NCBI GenBank assembly: GCA_015058015.1
Contig: SVDM01000018.1
Coordinates: 1 to 51,596 of the forward strand
Length of the DNA stretch: 51,596 bases
DNA from: Lachnospiraceae bacterium
GTDB lineage: Bacteria > Bacillota > Clostridia > Lachnospirales > Lachnospiraceae
Reading direction: 5' to 3'
Part shown: positions 39,510 through 47,253 of the stretch, piece by piece
How the letters are laid out: each line of letters begins with the position of its first letter
How positions within the stretch are numbered: the first letter of the stretch is position 1
Translations under genes and position numbers: made by a program
The notes under the pieces: generated by a model
What the model was told of the DNA's origin: nothing
The model's input: the letters and a program-made list of their open reading frames with translations, nothing else
Databases searched by the model: none

Positions 39510-40955
39510 TTACCTCCTGTTATTTCGGCGCTGGTGCCTGAAAAGATTGTAATTGTTATTGAAAAGCTCTTCGGCGGCTTCAGTAAAAGCCTGCTCGTTT
39601 TCATTAATTTCATGTTCCGGTAGCTCCTTTTGAATGCTTTGCACTCTTTGAATAAGTACTTCGGCAGCAGAAAGGGGAGCTCCGTTTGCATCTGTTTCGC
39701 TAACTGTGGTTATCTCCTCTAATTTATCCGAGTATGAATGAGACAGATAAAGGGAGAGCTTGCCGCAGGCCGGACCTATAAGCTCATATAGGACAGAGGA
39801 TGCAAGAATAATTGTTTCCAGAGCCCCACCCATATCGCCTCCTAAGGTTCTGGCACCAAGGGCTGCAAGACCAATGGCCACACCGGCTTGGGGGATTAGG
39901 GCAAGACCTAAGTAGTTTCTTATGTTTTTATCTTTGCCTATTATGGAGGATCCCATAAAGGCGCCTGTATATTTTCCTATGATACGAATTACAAAGTAGA
40001 CAAGGCCCACTACCATTAAGGGATGGCTACCGAAGGAGCCTGTGGACATAAGGGCGTTTAAGTTAAAGCTTATTCCCGACCGTACAAAGAAAAGCAGCAG
40101 TATGGGCGGGCTGAAATATCCCAGTTGTCTAAAGAGTCTGGTGTCGTCAGATGTATTAATATAGACCGTTCCCATGGCCATACAACCAAGGAGAGGTGAG
40201 ATGTCGAAGGCCGCGCAGATTCCGCAGAAGGCAAAGAGCATGGCGATTGACACTATAAGGCGGTTGTCAGTGTTACGATTGGTCAAAATACCGGTCATGG
40301 CATAACCGAAGAGACCGCCTATTATTATGGCTATGGTATTCTTAAAGATGGGGTCGATTACATTGTTTATGCTAATTCCCTGTCCCAGATTTACCGCAAC
40401 AGCTATGGATAGGGCGATGCTAAAGGTCACCAGGCCCACTATATTATCAAGGGCAACTACCTGCAGCAGGGTATCTACGAAAGGACCCTTGGCACCGGTC
40501 TGCCTGATAGTCATCATGGTGGAGGCCGGGGCAGTGGCTGCAGCCAAAGTGGCCAGTACTAAGGAAAAGGGCAGGGGAAGTCTAAGCACCCAGAATGATG
40601 CCGCAAAGATCAAAAGGGATGCCAGTAAGGATTCGAACAAAGTGATTATCACAGTCTTCCAGCCGTTTTTTCGTACCGTCTCCAGCTTAAAGAATTCACC
40701 TGTTGAGAAGGCTATAAATGCCAGGGCAATATCCGGCAGGAAGGCCGTTCCGCCTATTACCTGCTCAGGGATAAGATTCATGCAATAAGGCCCGATAAGA
40801 ATTCCCGTAACGATATATGCTGTTACATTGGGGAGCTTAAGAATCTTAGTAACTCTGGTCATAAGAAAGCCCAGCATCAGCATCAGGGAAATGGCTATTA
40901 TGATAACTGCCACGGGAGCAGTACTACTTAAATGTTCGTACAAAGCATTCAGCAT
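39510..40955 (-). CDS. Kef-type (CPA2) cation:proton antiporter
   Basis: 481 residues. About twelve to thirteen membrane spans to residue 400, with the antiporter core GTAFLPDIALAFIAFSTGEFF, ATLAAATAPASTMMTIRQTG and ALIPQAGVAIGLAALGA. A C-terminal cytosolic tail of about 70 residues lacks a clear Rossmann/RCK (TrkA-N) domain, so regulation differs from KefB/C. The family exchanges Na+ or K+ for H+. Divergent from the trkH locus and paired with the MgtC-like gene, it belongs to the cation-homeostasis block. Confidence 0.85.
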   Translation of the reverse strand: MLNALYEHLSSTAPVAVIIIAISLMLMLGFLMTRVTKILKLPNVTAYIVTGILIGPYCMNLIPEQVIGGTAFLPDIALAFIAFSTGEFFKLETVRKNGWKTVIITLFESLLASLLIFAASFWVLRLPLPFSLVLATLAAATAPASTMMTIRQTGAKGPFVDTLLQVVALDNIVGLVTFSIALSIAVAVNLGQGISINNVIDPIFKNTIAIIIGGLFGYAMTGILTNRNTDNRLIVSIAMLFAFCGICAAFDISPLLGCMAMGTVYINTSDDTRLFRQLGYFSPPILLLFFVRSGISFNLNALMSTGSFGSHPLMVVGLVYFVIRIIGKYTGAFMGSSIIGKDKNIRNYLGLALIPQAGVAIGLAALGARTLGGDMGGALETIILASSVLYELIGPACGKLSLYLSHSYSDKLEEITTVSETDANGAPLSAAEVLIQRVQSIQKELPEHEINENEQAFTEAAEELFNNNYNLFRHQRRNNRR

Positions 40956-41028
40956 AATGTGCCTCTTTTCGTGGGTTTACCTGTATCACATAAATTATAT
41001 CATTCTATAAAAATATATTCATTAAAAT

Positions 41029-41091
41029 CTTTATACCATCTTAATACACTGCTTTAAAACCTTAACACCATCTTTGCAACAAAAGTATTAT
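41029..41091 (+). promoter_or_regulatory. trkH promoter with phased CTT repeats (candidate KdpE array)
   Basis: Five related 9-mers: CTTTATACC (41029), CTTAATACA (41040), CTTTAAAAC (41052), CTTAACACC (41061), CTTTGCAAC (41072), spaced 11, 12, 9 and 11 bp, roughly one helical turn. A TATTAT -10 (41086-41091) follows, with TTAACA (41062-41067) as a possible -35 inside the array. OmpR/PhoB-type regulators such as KdpE bind direct repeats of this kind; a KdpE-like gene is in the same operon. Confidence 0.6.
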
Positions 41092-41120
41092 CCTCAAGTA
41101 AAGATAGGCGGAGGATTGTT

Positions 41121-42455
41121 ATGGTTGAAAAGAGTTTATCCAAAAAGCTTTCATCATTTCAGATAATTATTCTTGGCTTTATGGCCACAATACTTGTAGG
41201 AGCTATAATTCTAATGCTGCCCATTTCATCGGCAGATGGCAGTTTTACTCCATTCTTAAAGTCCCTTTTTACATCAACGTCTGCGGTATGTGTTACGGGA
41301 CTTGTGGTATTCGATACGGCCCTTCACTGGTCAATATTCGGACAGATAGTCATCATAATACTGATTCAGTTGGGTGGAATAGGTATTATATCCGTTATCG
41401 CCTTTGTGGCGACTATTGCGGGAAGAAATATCTCACTTCGTGAGCGAAGCATGTTGGCGGATACCATGTCGGCCCATCAAATAGGCGGAATAGTAAATCT
41501 GACAAAATTCATTTTTAAAATAGTATTTATAACGGAAATAATCGGGGCATTGTTAATGATGCCCGTATTTTGCGGGGAATTCGGTCTAAAGGGAATCTGG
41601 ATGTCCGTTTTTCATTCGGTGTCAGCCTTTTGTAATGCCGGCTTTGACATCATGGGTCAGATCTCCGGGTCTTTTAACTCCCTGACATTCTATGCGACTA
41701 ATCCCGTAATAGTCATAGTTATAAGCCTGCTTATTATCTTTGGCGGAATCGGATTTCTTACCTGGCAGGACATTATTCAACACAAATATCATATTAAGCG
41801 ATACCGTATGCAGAGTAAGGTAATACTTGCTACATCCCTTGTACTGATTATTTTACCCACCATTTTCTTCTTCTTTGCGGAGTTTGGTAAGTATCCTTTC
41901 GGTGAGAGATTGGCCTTGTCCTTCTTCCAGGCGGTAACACCAAGAACTGCCGGATTTAATACAGCCAATTTGCCTGCTATGACGGGAGTGGGCAAAGCTT
42001 TAATGATAATACTCATGCTTATCGGAGGCTCCCCGGGATCTACCGCCGGTGGTATAAAAACCACTACATTTGCGGTAATGCTGGCCAGCTCCCATGCATT
42101 TTTCTTCAGGAAGAAGAGCACGGTGCTCTTTGGTAGAAGAATTGAAGATCATGTAATAAGGCATGCGTCCACTTTATTAATACTTTACGGAACCCTTACT
42201 GTGGTGGGCGCCTCCATCATAAGCCTGGCGGAGTCTTTGCCTTTGGCAACCTGCCTGTTTGAGGCGGCATCAGCCATAGGAACCGTTGGACTGACCTTAG
42301 GTATTACACCGGGACTGGGGCCCGTATCCCAGATAGTACTTATAATTCTTATGTTCCTGGGACGTGTAGGCGGCGTAACAATCATCTTTGCCGCCATTAA
42401 GATAAAGGGCACGGAAGTATCCCGCAGCCCGGTTGAAAAGATTATGGTAGGATAG
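41121..42455 (+). CDS. trkH: TrkH/KtrB-type potassium channel-transporter subunit
   Basis: 444 residues with about eight to ten spans and four pore loops of the SKT superfamily: TSTSAVCVTGL, SAFCNAGFDIMG, AVTPRTAGFNTAN and the AASAIGTVGLTLG loop; the gating segment PGSTAGGIKT is also present. It imports K+ together with the cytosolic TrkA/KtrA ring encoded directly after it. ATG after GGAGGATTG. It is the first gene of an apparent operon reaching to kdpE. Confidence 0.93.
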   Translation: MVEKSLSKKLSSFQIIILGFMATILVGAIILMLPISSADGSFTPFLKSLFTSTSAVCVTGLVVFDTALHWSIFGQIVIIILIQLGGIGIISVIAFVATIAGRNISLRERSMLADTMSAHQIGGIVNLTKFIFKIVFITEIIGALLMMPVFCGEFGLKGIWMSVFHSVSAFCNAGFDIMGQISGSFNSLTFYATNPVIVIVISLLIIFGGIGFLTWQDIIQHKYHIKRYRMQSKVILATSLVLIILPTIFFFFAEFGKYPFGERLALSFFQAVTPRTAGFNTANLPAMTGVGKALMIILMLIGGSPGSTAGGIKTTTFAVMLASSHAFFFRKKSTVLFGRRIEDHVIRHASTLLILYGTLTVVGASIISLAESLPLATCLFEAASAIGTVGLTLGITPGLGPVSQIVLIILMFLGRVGGVTIIFAAIKIKGTEVSRSPVEKIMVG

Positions 42456-42466
42456 GAGGCTTTAAT

Positions 42467-43114
42467 ATGAAGTCAATATTACTTATAGGAGTTAACAATT
42501 TCGGATTAATGATGGCAAAGCAGCTGCATAACTTAGGACACCAGATAATGGCTGTTGATATTAATGAGGACAGGGTAAATGCCGCCCTTCCCTTGGTAAC
42601 CGATGCTCAAATCGGTGATTCCACCAATGAGGCTTTCTTAAGATCTCTGGGTATTAATAACTACGACGTTTGTGTTGTTACAATCGGCAGTAACTTCCAG
42701 AACTCCCTTGAGACCACTTCTCTTTTAAAGGAATTGGGAGGAAAGCTTGTGGTATCAAGGGCTGACCGTGAGGTACAGGCCAAGTTCCTGCTTAGAAACG
42801 GTGCCGACGAAGTCCTTATGCCGGAGAAGCAAGTAGCGGAATGGGCTGCCATAAGATACGGCTCAAACCACATCTTAGACTACATTAAGCTTGATGAGGA
42901 CAATGCCATATTTGAAGTGTCGGTACCGGAAAACTGGCACGGCAAAACCGTAGGTGAAATCGATATTCGTAAAGAATACGGAATTAATATTATGGGTGTT
43001 CGGGAAAATGGCAAGATGGATCTTACCGTTACGCCGGATACCATGCTTGACGGCAACAAGACAATGCTGGTTCTTGGAGAACACAAGGCTCTTTCTCGTT
43101 GTTTTAAAATATAG
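42467..43114 (+). CDS. trkA: TrkA/KtrA-type RCK subunit
   Basis: 215 residues, one RCK unit: nucleotide-binding Rossmann half (ILLIGVNNFGLMMAKQL, AVDINEDRV, ADREVQAKFLLRNGADEVLMPEKQ) and a C-terminal TrkA_C domain (about 140-215) that binds regulatory ligands. The canonical GxGxxG is altered to GVNNFG. It forms an octameric ring that gates TrkH according to ATP/ADP or cyclic-di-AMP in related systems. Translation probably coupled (GGAGG ribosome site, 12 bp after trkH). Confidence 0.92.
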   Translation: MKSILLIGVNNFGLMMAKQLHNLGHQIMAVDINEDRVNAALPLVTDAQIGDSTNEAFLRSLGINNYDVCVVTIGSNFQNSLETTSLLKELGGKLVVSRADREVQAKFLLRNGADEVLMPEKQVAEWAAIRYGSNHILDYIKLDEDNAIFEVSVPENWHGKTVGEIDIRKEYGINIMGVRENGKMDLTVTPDTMLDGNKTMLVLGEHKALSRCFKI

Positions 43115-43131
43115 AAGGCGCGGGTGTTAAT

Positions 43132-43257
43132 ATGGAAGATATTTTATTAATCCTGTTATTGGTGATTATTGCGGTAATGTTCCACGTAATCGTCAATCGC
43201 TTTGAAAAGTTTTATAAGAAGCATTATAAGGGACCGCGAAAAGGACGGCGGTTATAA
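43132..43257 (+). CDS. Small single-span membrane peptide in the potassium operon
   Basis: 41 residues: MEDILLILLLVIIAVMFHVI as a membrane helix, then a basic tail ending KKHYKGPRKGRRL. It lies between trkA and kdpD, 17 bp after the trkA stop and 60 bp before kdpD. The ribosome site is weak (AGAAGG, 13 bases away). The gene context recalls KdpF, a tiny membrane peptide of Kdp complexes, but I cannot show homology. It may stabilise TrkH or link it to the sensor kinase. Real expression is unproven. Confidence 0.55.
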   Translation: MEDILLILLLVIIAVMFHVIVNRFEKFYKKHYKGPRKGRRL

Positions 43258-43317
43258 CAATGCATGTTGAATTAGCCGGTTGGAAGTTGTAGAATTACCT
43301 CAATAAGGGGAATTATT

Positions 43318-45294
43318 ATGGCTGAAAAACGTACAGACGGAGAGCGCATACTTGTGTGCCTTTCATCATCTCCATCCAATCAAACAGTAATTCAAGCTGC
43401 CGCCAAAACTGCGGCAGTTCTTAATGGCACTCTTACGGCGATTTATGTCAGGCCCACCGGGTTTGACAACCTGCCCGGAGAGGATAAAGCTAGACTCTCG
43501 GACAATATCCGTTTTGCCGAGCAAAATGGGGCGTCAGTCACCACCATCATGGGGGATGACGTAGCAGCCCAGATTGCGGAATATGCTCAGATATCGGGCA
43601 CCACCAAAATTGTTGTAGGGCAAAGCGGGGCCAGAAGAAGGCATTTCTGGAGTAAGGCATCTCTTACAGAACAGATTATTGCCAATGTTCCCAATATCGA
43701 TGTATACATAATCCCGGACACCGAGGCAGATATAAAGAACAGAAGCATAAGGCTTCTGATGAATATTAATTTAAGACCCACAATAAAGGACACTTTACTT
43801 ATGGTCCTTCTTCTTGTGGTAACTACCTGCGTGGGGTTGATGTTTACCCACTTCGGTTTCTCCGTAGCCAACATAATTACGGTATTTATTCTTGGGGTTC
43901 TTATTATTTCCGTTACCACGGTAAGCCCCATATATAACGGCGTAAGCTCCCTTGCCAGCGTGCTGCTCTTTAACTATTTCTTTATTGAGCCCAAGTACAG
44001 CTTTCACACTTATGAAACAGAATATGCCGTTACATTTGTAATAATGCTTATATCTTCTCTTATTACCGGTACCCTTGCCAGTAAGCTAAAGGACAATGCC
44101 CGCCAGTCGGCTCACGAGGCCTTCCACACCAAGGTTTTGTTCGATACCAACCAGCTTTTGCAAAAGGCCAAGGATGAAGGAGAAGTAATAAATGTTACCG
44201 CCCATCAGCTAAACACCCTGCTTAACAGGGTGGTAGTGGTATACCCCTTAGAAGAGGGCGGGGGTCTCGGCAAGGAGATCATATATGATAACGAATCCGA
44301 CAAAACATCCGACATCTCTCCGGATGAAAAGAGCCGTGAGATAGCAACCTGGGTATTTGAAAATCGCAGGCCTGCCGGGGCATATACAGAGCATTTTAAG
44401 GGAACGTCCCTGCAGTATCATGCCATATTAATTAATGACCATTGCTACGGAGTAATTGGCATTCGCATTGAAGACAGGGAACCCACTTCCTTCGAATACA
44501 GCGTTTTTATGTCGATCTTAGGTGAGTGTGCCTTATCTCTTGATAACCTGAGGAATGCCTACGAAAGGGAGCAGGCAGCGGTTCTTGCCCGTAATGAGCA
44601 GCTTCGTGCCAACCTCCTTAGGTCCATTTCCCATGATATCAGGACACCCCTTACATCCATATCAGGCAATGCCAGCAATCTCTTAAGCCACTTTAAGCAG
44701 CTGGATGATGATACCTTGCGGCAGATATTTACGGATATTAATGACGATTCCATATGGCTTATCGAGCTGGTGGAGAATCTTTTGTCCATATCCAGAATCG
44801 AAAACGGCCAGATGGAGATTCATCTCCAGACGGATATAGTAAATGATGTAATTGATGAAGCGGTGAAACATGTGGATAAGAACATTGCAGAACATATGCT
44901 TATTGTGGAAAACTCTGATGAACTGCTCCTTACCAAGATGGACACAAGGCTGATTGCTCAGGTGCTGATTAACCTGATTAATAATGCGGTGAAGAATACC
45001 GCTTCCGGTTCGGAGATAATAGTTCGAAGCAGGAAGAACGACGGGATAATAGAAATAAGTGTTACGGATAACGGTCCCGGTATACCGGATGCCATGAAGC
45101 AAAAGGTCTTTGAAATGTTCTACACCGGCAACGGTGAGATTGCGGACGGAAGAAGGGGCTTGGGACTCGGCCTTCCTCTTTGCAGATCTATTGTGGAGGC
45201 TCACGGAGGAGAACTGACTCTTTCCGACAATACCCCCACCGGATGCATATTTACCTTTACATTACCTATAGAAGAGGTGAACCTTAGTGAATAA
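43318..45294 (+). CDS. kdpD: KdpD-like sensor histidine kinase lacking the N-terminal KdpD domain
   Basis: 658 residues. Residues about 8-140 are a universal-stress-protein (UspA-like) domain. Four membrane spans (about 158-255) form the DUF4118 region, then a GAF-like linker (to about 410). The histidine kinase follows: SISHDIRTPLTSI (His439), LINNAVKNT (N box), DNGPGIPDAM (G1) and RRGLGLGLPL (G2). The PF02702 N-terminal KdpD domain with its P-loop, normally about 210 residues, is absent; the protein starts immediately before the Usp domain. Its likely partner is the KdpE gene that overlaps its end by eight bases. No kdpFABC genes are here, so its target is probably the adjacent trkH operon. 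Confidence 0.9.
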   Translation: MAEKRTDGERILVCLSSSPSNQTVIQAAAKTAAVLNGTLTAIYVRPTGFDNLPGEDKARLSDNIRFAEQNGASVTTIMGDDVAAQIAEYAQISGTTKIVVGQSGARRRHFWSKASLTEQIIANVPNIDVYIIPDTEADIKNRSIRLLMNINLRPTIKDTLLMVLLLVVTTCVGLMFTHFGFSVANIITVFILGVLIISVTTVSPIYNGVSSLASVLLFNYFFIEPKYSFHTYETEYAVTFVIMLISSLITGTLASKLKDNARQSAHEAFHTKVLFDTNQLLQKAKDEGEVINVTAHQLNTLLNRVVVVYPLEEGGGLGKEIIYDNESDKTSDISPDEKSREIATWVFENRRPAGAYTEHFKGTSLQYHAILINDHCYGVIGIRIEDREPTSFEYSVFMSILGECALSLDNLRNAYEREQAAVLARNEQLRANLLRSISHDIRTPLTSISGNASNLLSHFKQLDDDTLRQIFTDINDDSIWLIELVENLLSISRIENGQMEIHLQTDIVNDVIDEAVKHVDKNIAEHMLIVENSDELLLTKMDTRLIAQVLINLINNAVKNTASGSEIIVRSRKNDGIIEISVTDNGPGIPDAMKQKVFEMFYTGNGEIADGRRGLGLGLPLCRSIVEAHGGELTLSDNTPTGCIFTFTLPIEEVNLSE

Positions 45295-45988
45295 ACCGAC
45301 TATTCTTGTGGTGGAAGACGATGCTCCCATCAGAAACCTTATAGTGACAACGTTAAAGACTCATGATTACAAATACCTAACGGCTCCTAACGGAGGCGAA
45401 GCCATTATGCTTGCTTCCTCCAGGAATCCGGATGTTGTATTCCTGGATCTGGGACTTCCTGATATGGATGGCATCGACGTAATCAAGCAGATTCGCAGTT
45501 GGTCTAATATGCCCATTATTGTTATCAGTGCAAGAAGTGAAGACGAGGAGAAGATTCTTGCTTTGGACTCCGGAGCCGATGATTACCTGACCAAGCCTTT
45601 TTCCGTAGAGGAGCTTCTGGCGAGACTGCGCGTTACGGTGCGTCGTCTCATGCTTGTAAGCAGCGAAAGCGCTTCTGATTCCTCCGTATATGAAAACGGC
45701 AAGTTGAAGATTGACTATTCGGCGGGATGCGCATATCTGGGGGATGAGGAACTAAAGCTTACCCCCATTGAATATAAGTTGCTTTGTCTTCTGGCAAAGA
45801 ATACGGGCAAGGTATTAACCCATACATATATTACCCAGAATATCTGGGGCAGAAGCTGGGATAATGACGTGGCCTCGCTTCGTGTTTTTATGGCCACCCT
45901 TCGAAAAAAATTAGAGGTTTTACCTGACTCTCCACAGTATATTCAGACTCATATCGGTATCGGTTATCGAATGATGAAAGCTGAATAA
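45287..45988 (+). CDS. kdpE: KdpE-like OmpR-family response regulator
   Basis: 233 residues, GTG start with GAGGTGA eight bases upstream, overlapping kdpD. Receiver domain: VVEDD acidic pair and VFLDLGLPDMDG (Asp54 phosphorylated), then ISARSEDEEKILALDSGADDY and KPF. C-terminal winged helix (about 135-230) of OmpR/PhoB type, ending TLRKKLEVLPDSPQYIQTHI. It binds direct repeats as a dimer. The CTT repeat array at 41029-41080 is a good candidate site. Confidence 0.93.
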   Translation: MNKPTILVVEDDAPIRNLIVTTLKTHDYKYLTAPNGGEAIMLASSRNPDVVFLDLGLPDMDGIDVIKQIRSWSNMPIIVISARSEDEEKILALDSGADDYLTKPFSVEELLARLRVTVRRLMLVSSESASDSSVYENGKLKIDYSAGCAYLGDEELKLTPIEYKLLCLLAKNTGKVLTHTYITQNIWGRSWDNDVASLRVFMATLRKKLEVLPDSPQYIQTHIGIGYRMMKAE

Positions 45989-46049
45989 TGAAATTAATAA
46001 AATTTAAGATTTATCGTATATTTTGTATCTACACTTGAAGTTATATTAG

Positions 46050-46058
46050 TGGTACAAT
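46050..46058 (+). promoter_or_regulatory. Extended -10 promoter directly before the RlmL-like gene
   Basis: TGGTACAAT: TG plus a -10-like TACAAT at 46053-46058 with no recognisable -35. It ends six bases before the ATG at 46065, so transcripts from it would be almost leaderless. Confidence 0.4.
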
Positions 46059-46064
46059 GTCTCC

Positions 46065-47225
46065 ATGGATATGATTGAACTGATTGCCCCTTGCCACTTT
46101 GGCCTGGAGGCGGTTTTAAAACGTGAGATATACGACCTTGGATATGATATTTCCTCGGTATCTGACGGAAGAGTAAGCTTCATGGCAGATGCGGAGGGAA
46201 TTTGTCGTTCAAATATTAACCTTCGAAGTGCGGAAAGAGTGCTGGTAAAGGTAGGGTCTTTTAAGGCATATACATTTGATGATTTGTTTGAAGGGACCAA
46301 GAGTATAGAATGGGAGAACTTCCTGCCCAGAGATGCTAAGTTCTGGGTTAAGAAGGCTTCTTCCGTAAAGAGTAAGCTTTTTAGCCCCAGCGATATACAA
46401 TCCATCGTTAAGAAGGCAATCGTAGAGAGACTTAAATCTGTGTATGATATCTCTTGGTTCGAGGAAGACGGAGAGGAATACCCCCTTCGTGTTTCCATTA
46501 TGAAGGATGAGGTGACCATTGCTCTTGACACCTCGGGAGAGTCTCTTCACAAGAGGGGCTACAGACAGTATCGAAGCGATGCGCCTATATCAGAGACCCT
46601 GGCGGCGGCTCTTTTGATGCTGACCCCCTGGAAGAAGGACCGGATACTGGTAGATCCTTTTTGCGGATGCGGTACATTTCCCATTGAAGCAGCCATGATG
46701 GCAGCGGGAATTGCTCCGGGAGCAGGCAGAGACTTTACGGCTTGTAAGTGGACGAATCTTATTCCGGAGGATTTGTGGAAGGATTCCTACGATGAAGCAA
46801 GGGACATGGAAGATTTGAATATTGAGGTTGATATTCAAGGCTACGATATAGATGGTGAGATAGTTAAGGCGGCAAGACGTAATGCAGAGCTGGCGGGAGT
46901 AGAGAAGCTGATACATTTTCAAAAAAGAGATGTGGCTGATCTGTCCCACCCTAAGAAATACGGCTTCGTGGTAACCAATCCTCCTTACGGAGAGCGAATC
47001 TCCGAGAAGAAGGAACTGCCGAAGCTTTACGGGTCTTTTGGGGAAGCGATTAAAAGACTGGATGACTGGTCCGTTTACGTTATAACCTCATATGAAGATG
47101 TGGAACGCTACATCGGTAAGAAAGCGGCCAAGAATCGTAAGATTTACAACGGAATGATGAAGACATATTTTTATCAGTTCCCCGGGGCAAAACCTCCAAA
47201 GCGCTCATATTCGGGGAATGCTTGA
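46065..47225 (+). CDS. RlmL/YpsC-type 23S rRNA guanine methyltransferase
   Basis: 386 residues. A ferredoxin-like/THUMP N-terminal domain (1-160, LIAPCHFGLEAVLKREIYDLG) is followed by a Rossmann methyltransferase with VDPFCGCGTFPIEAAMMA (SAM site) and the NPPYGERI catalytic motif for N2-guanine methylation. The architecture of YpsC or the RlmL N-terminal half; E. coli RlmL is a longer fusion. The start at 46065 (or M3 at 46071) has no Shine-Dalgarno; the putative -10 is directly before it. It methylates rRNA in the cytosol. Confidence 0.88.
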   Translation: MDMIELIAPCHFGLEAVLKREIYDLGYDISSVSDGRVSFMADAEGICRSNINLRSAERVLVKVGSFKAYTFDDLFEGTKSIEWENFLPRDAKFWVKKASSVKSKLFSPSDIQSIVKKAIVERLKSVYDISWFEEDGEEYPLRVSIMKDEVTIALDTSGESLHKRGYRQYRSDAPISETLAAALLMLTPWKKDRILVDPFCGCGTFPIEAAMMAAGIAPGAGRDFTACKWTNLIPEDLWKDSYDEARDMEDLNIEVDIQGYDIDGEIVKAARRNAELAGVEKLIHFQKRDVADLSHPKKYGFVVTNPPYGERISEKKELPKLYGSFGEAIKRLDDWSVYVITSYEDVERYIGKKAAKNRKIYNGMMKTYFYQFPGAKPPKRSYSGNA

Positions 47226-47253
47226 TTGATAGATTAAAAGGGGTAGTTTTTTA

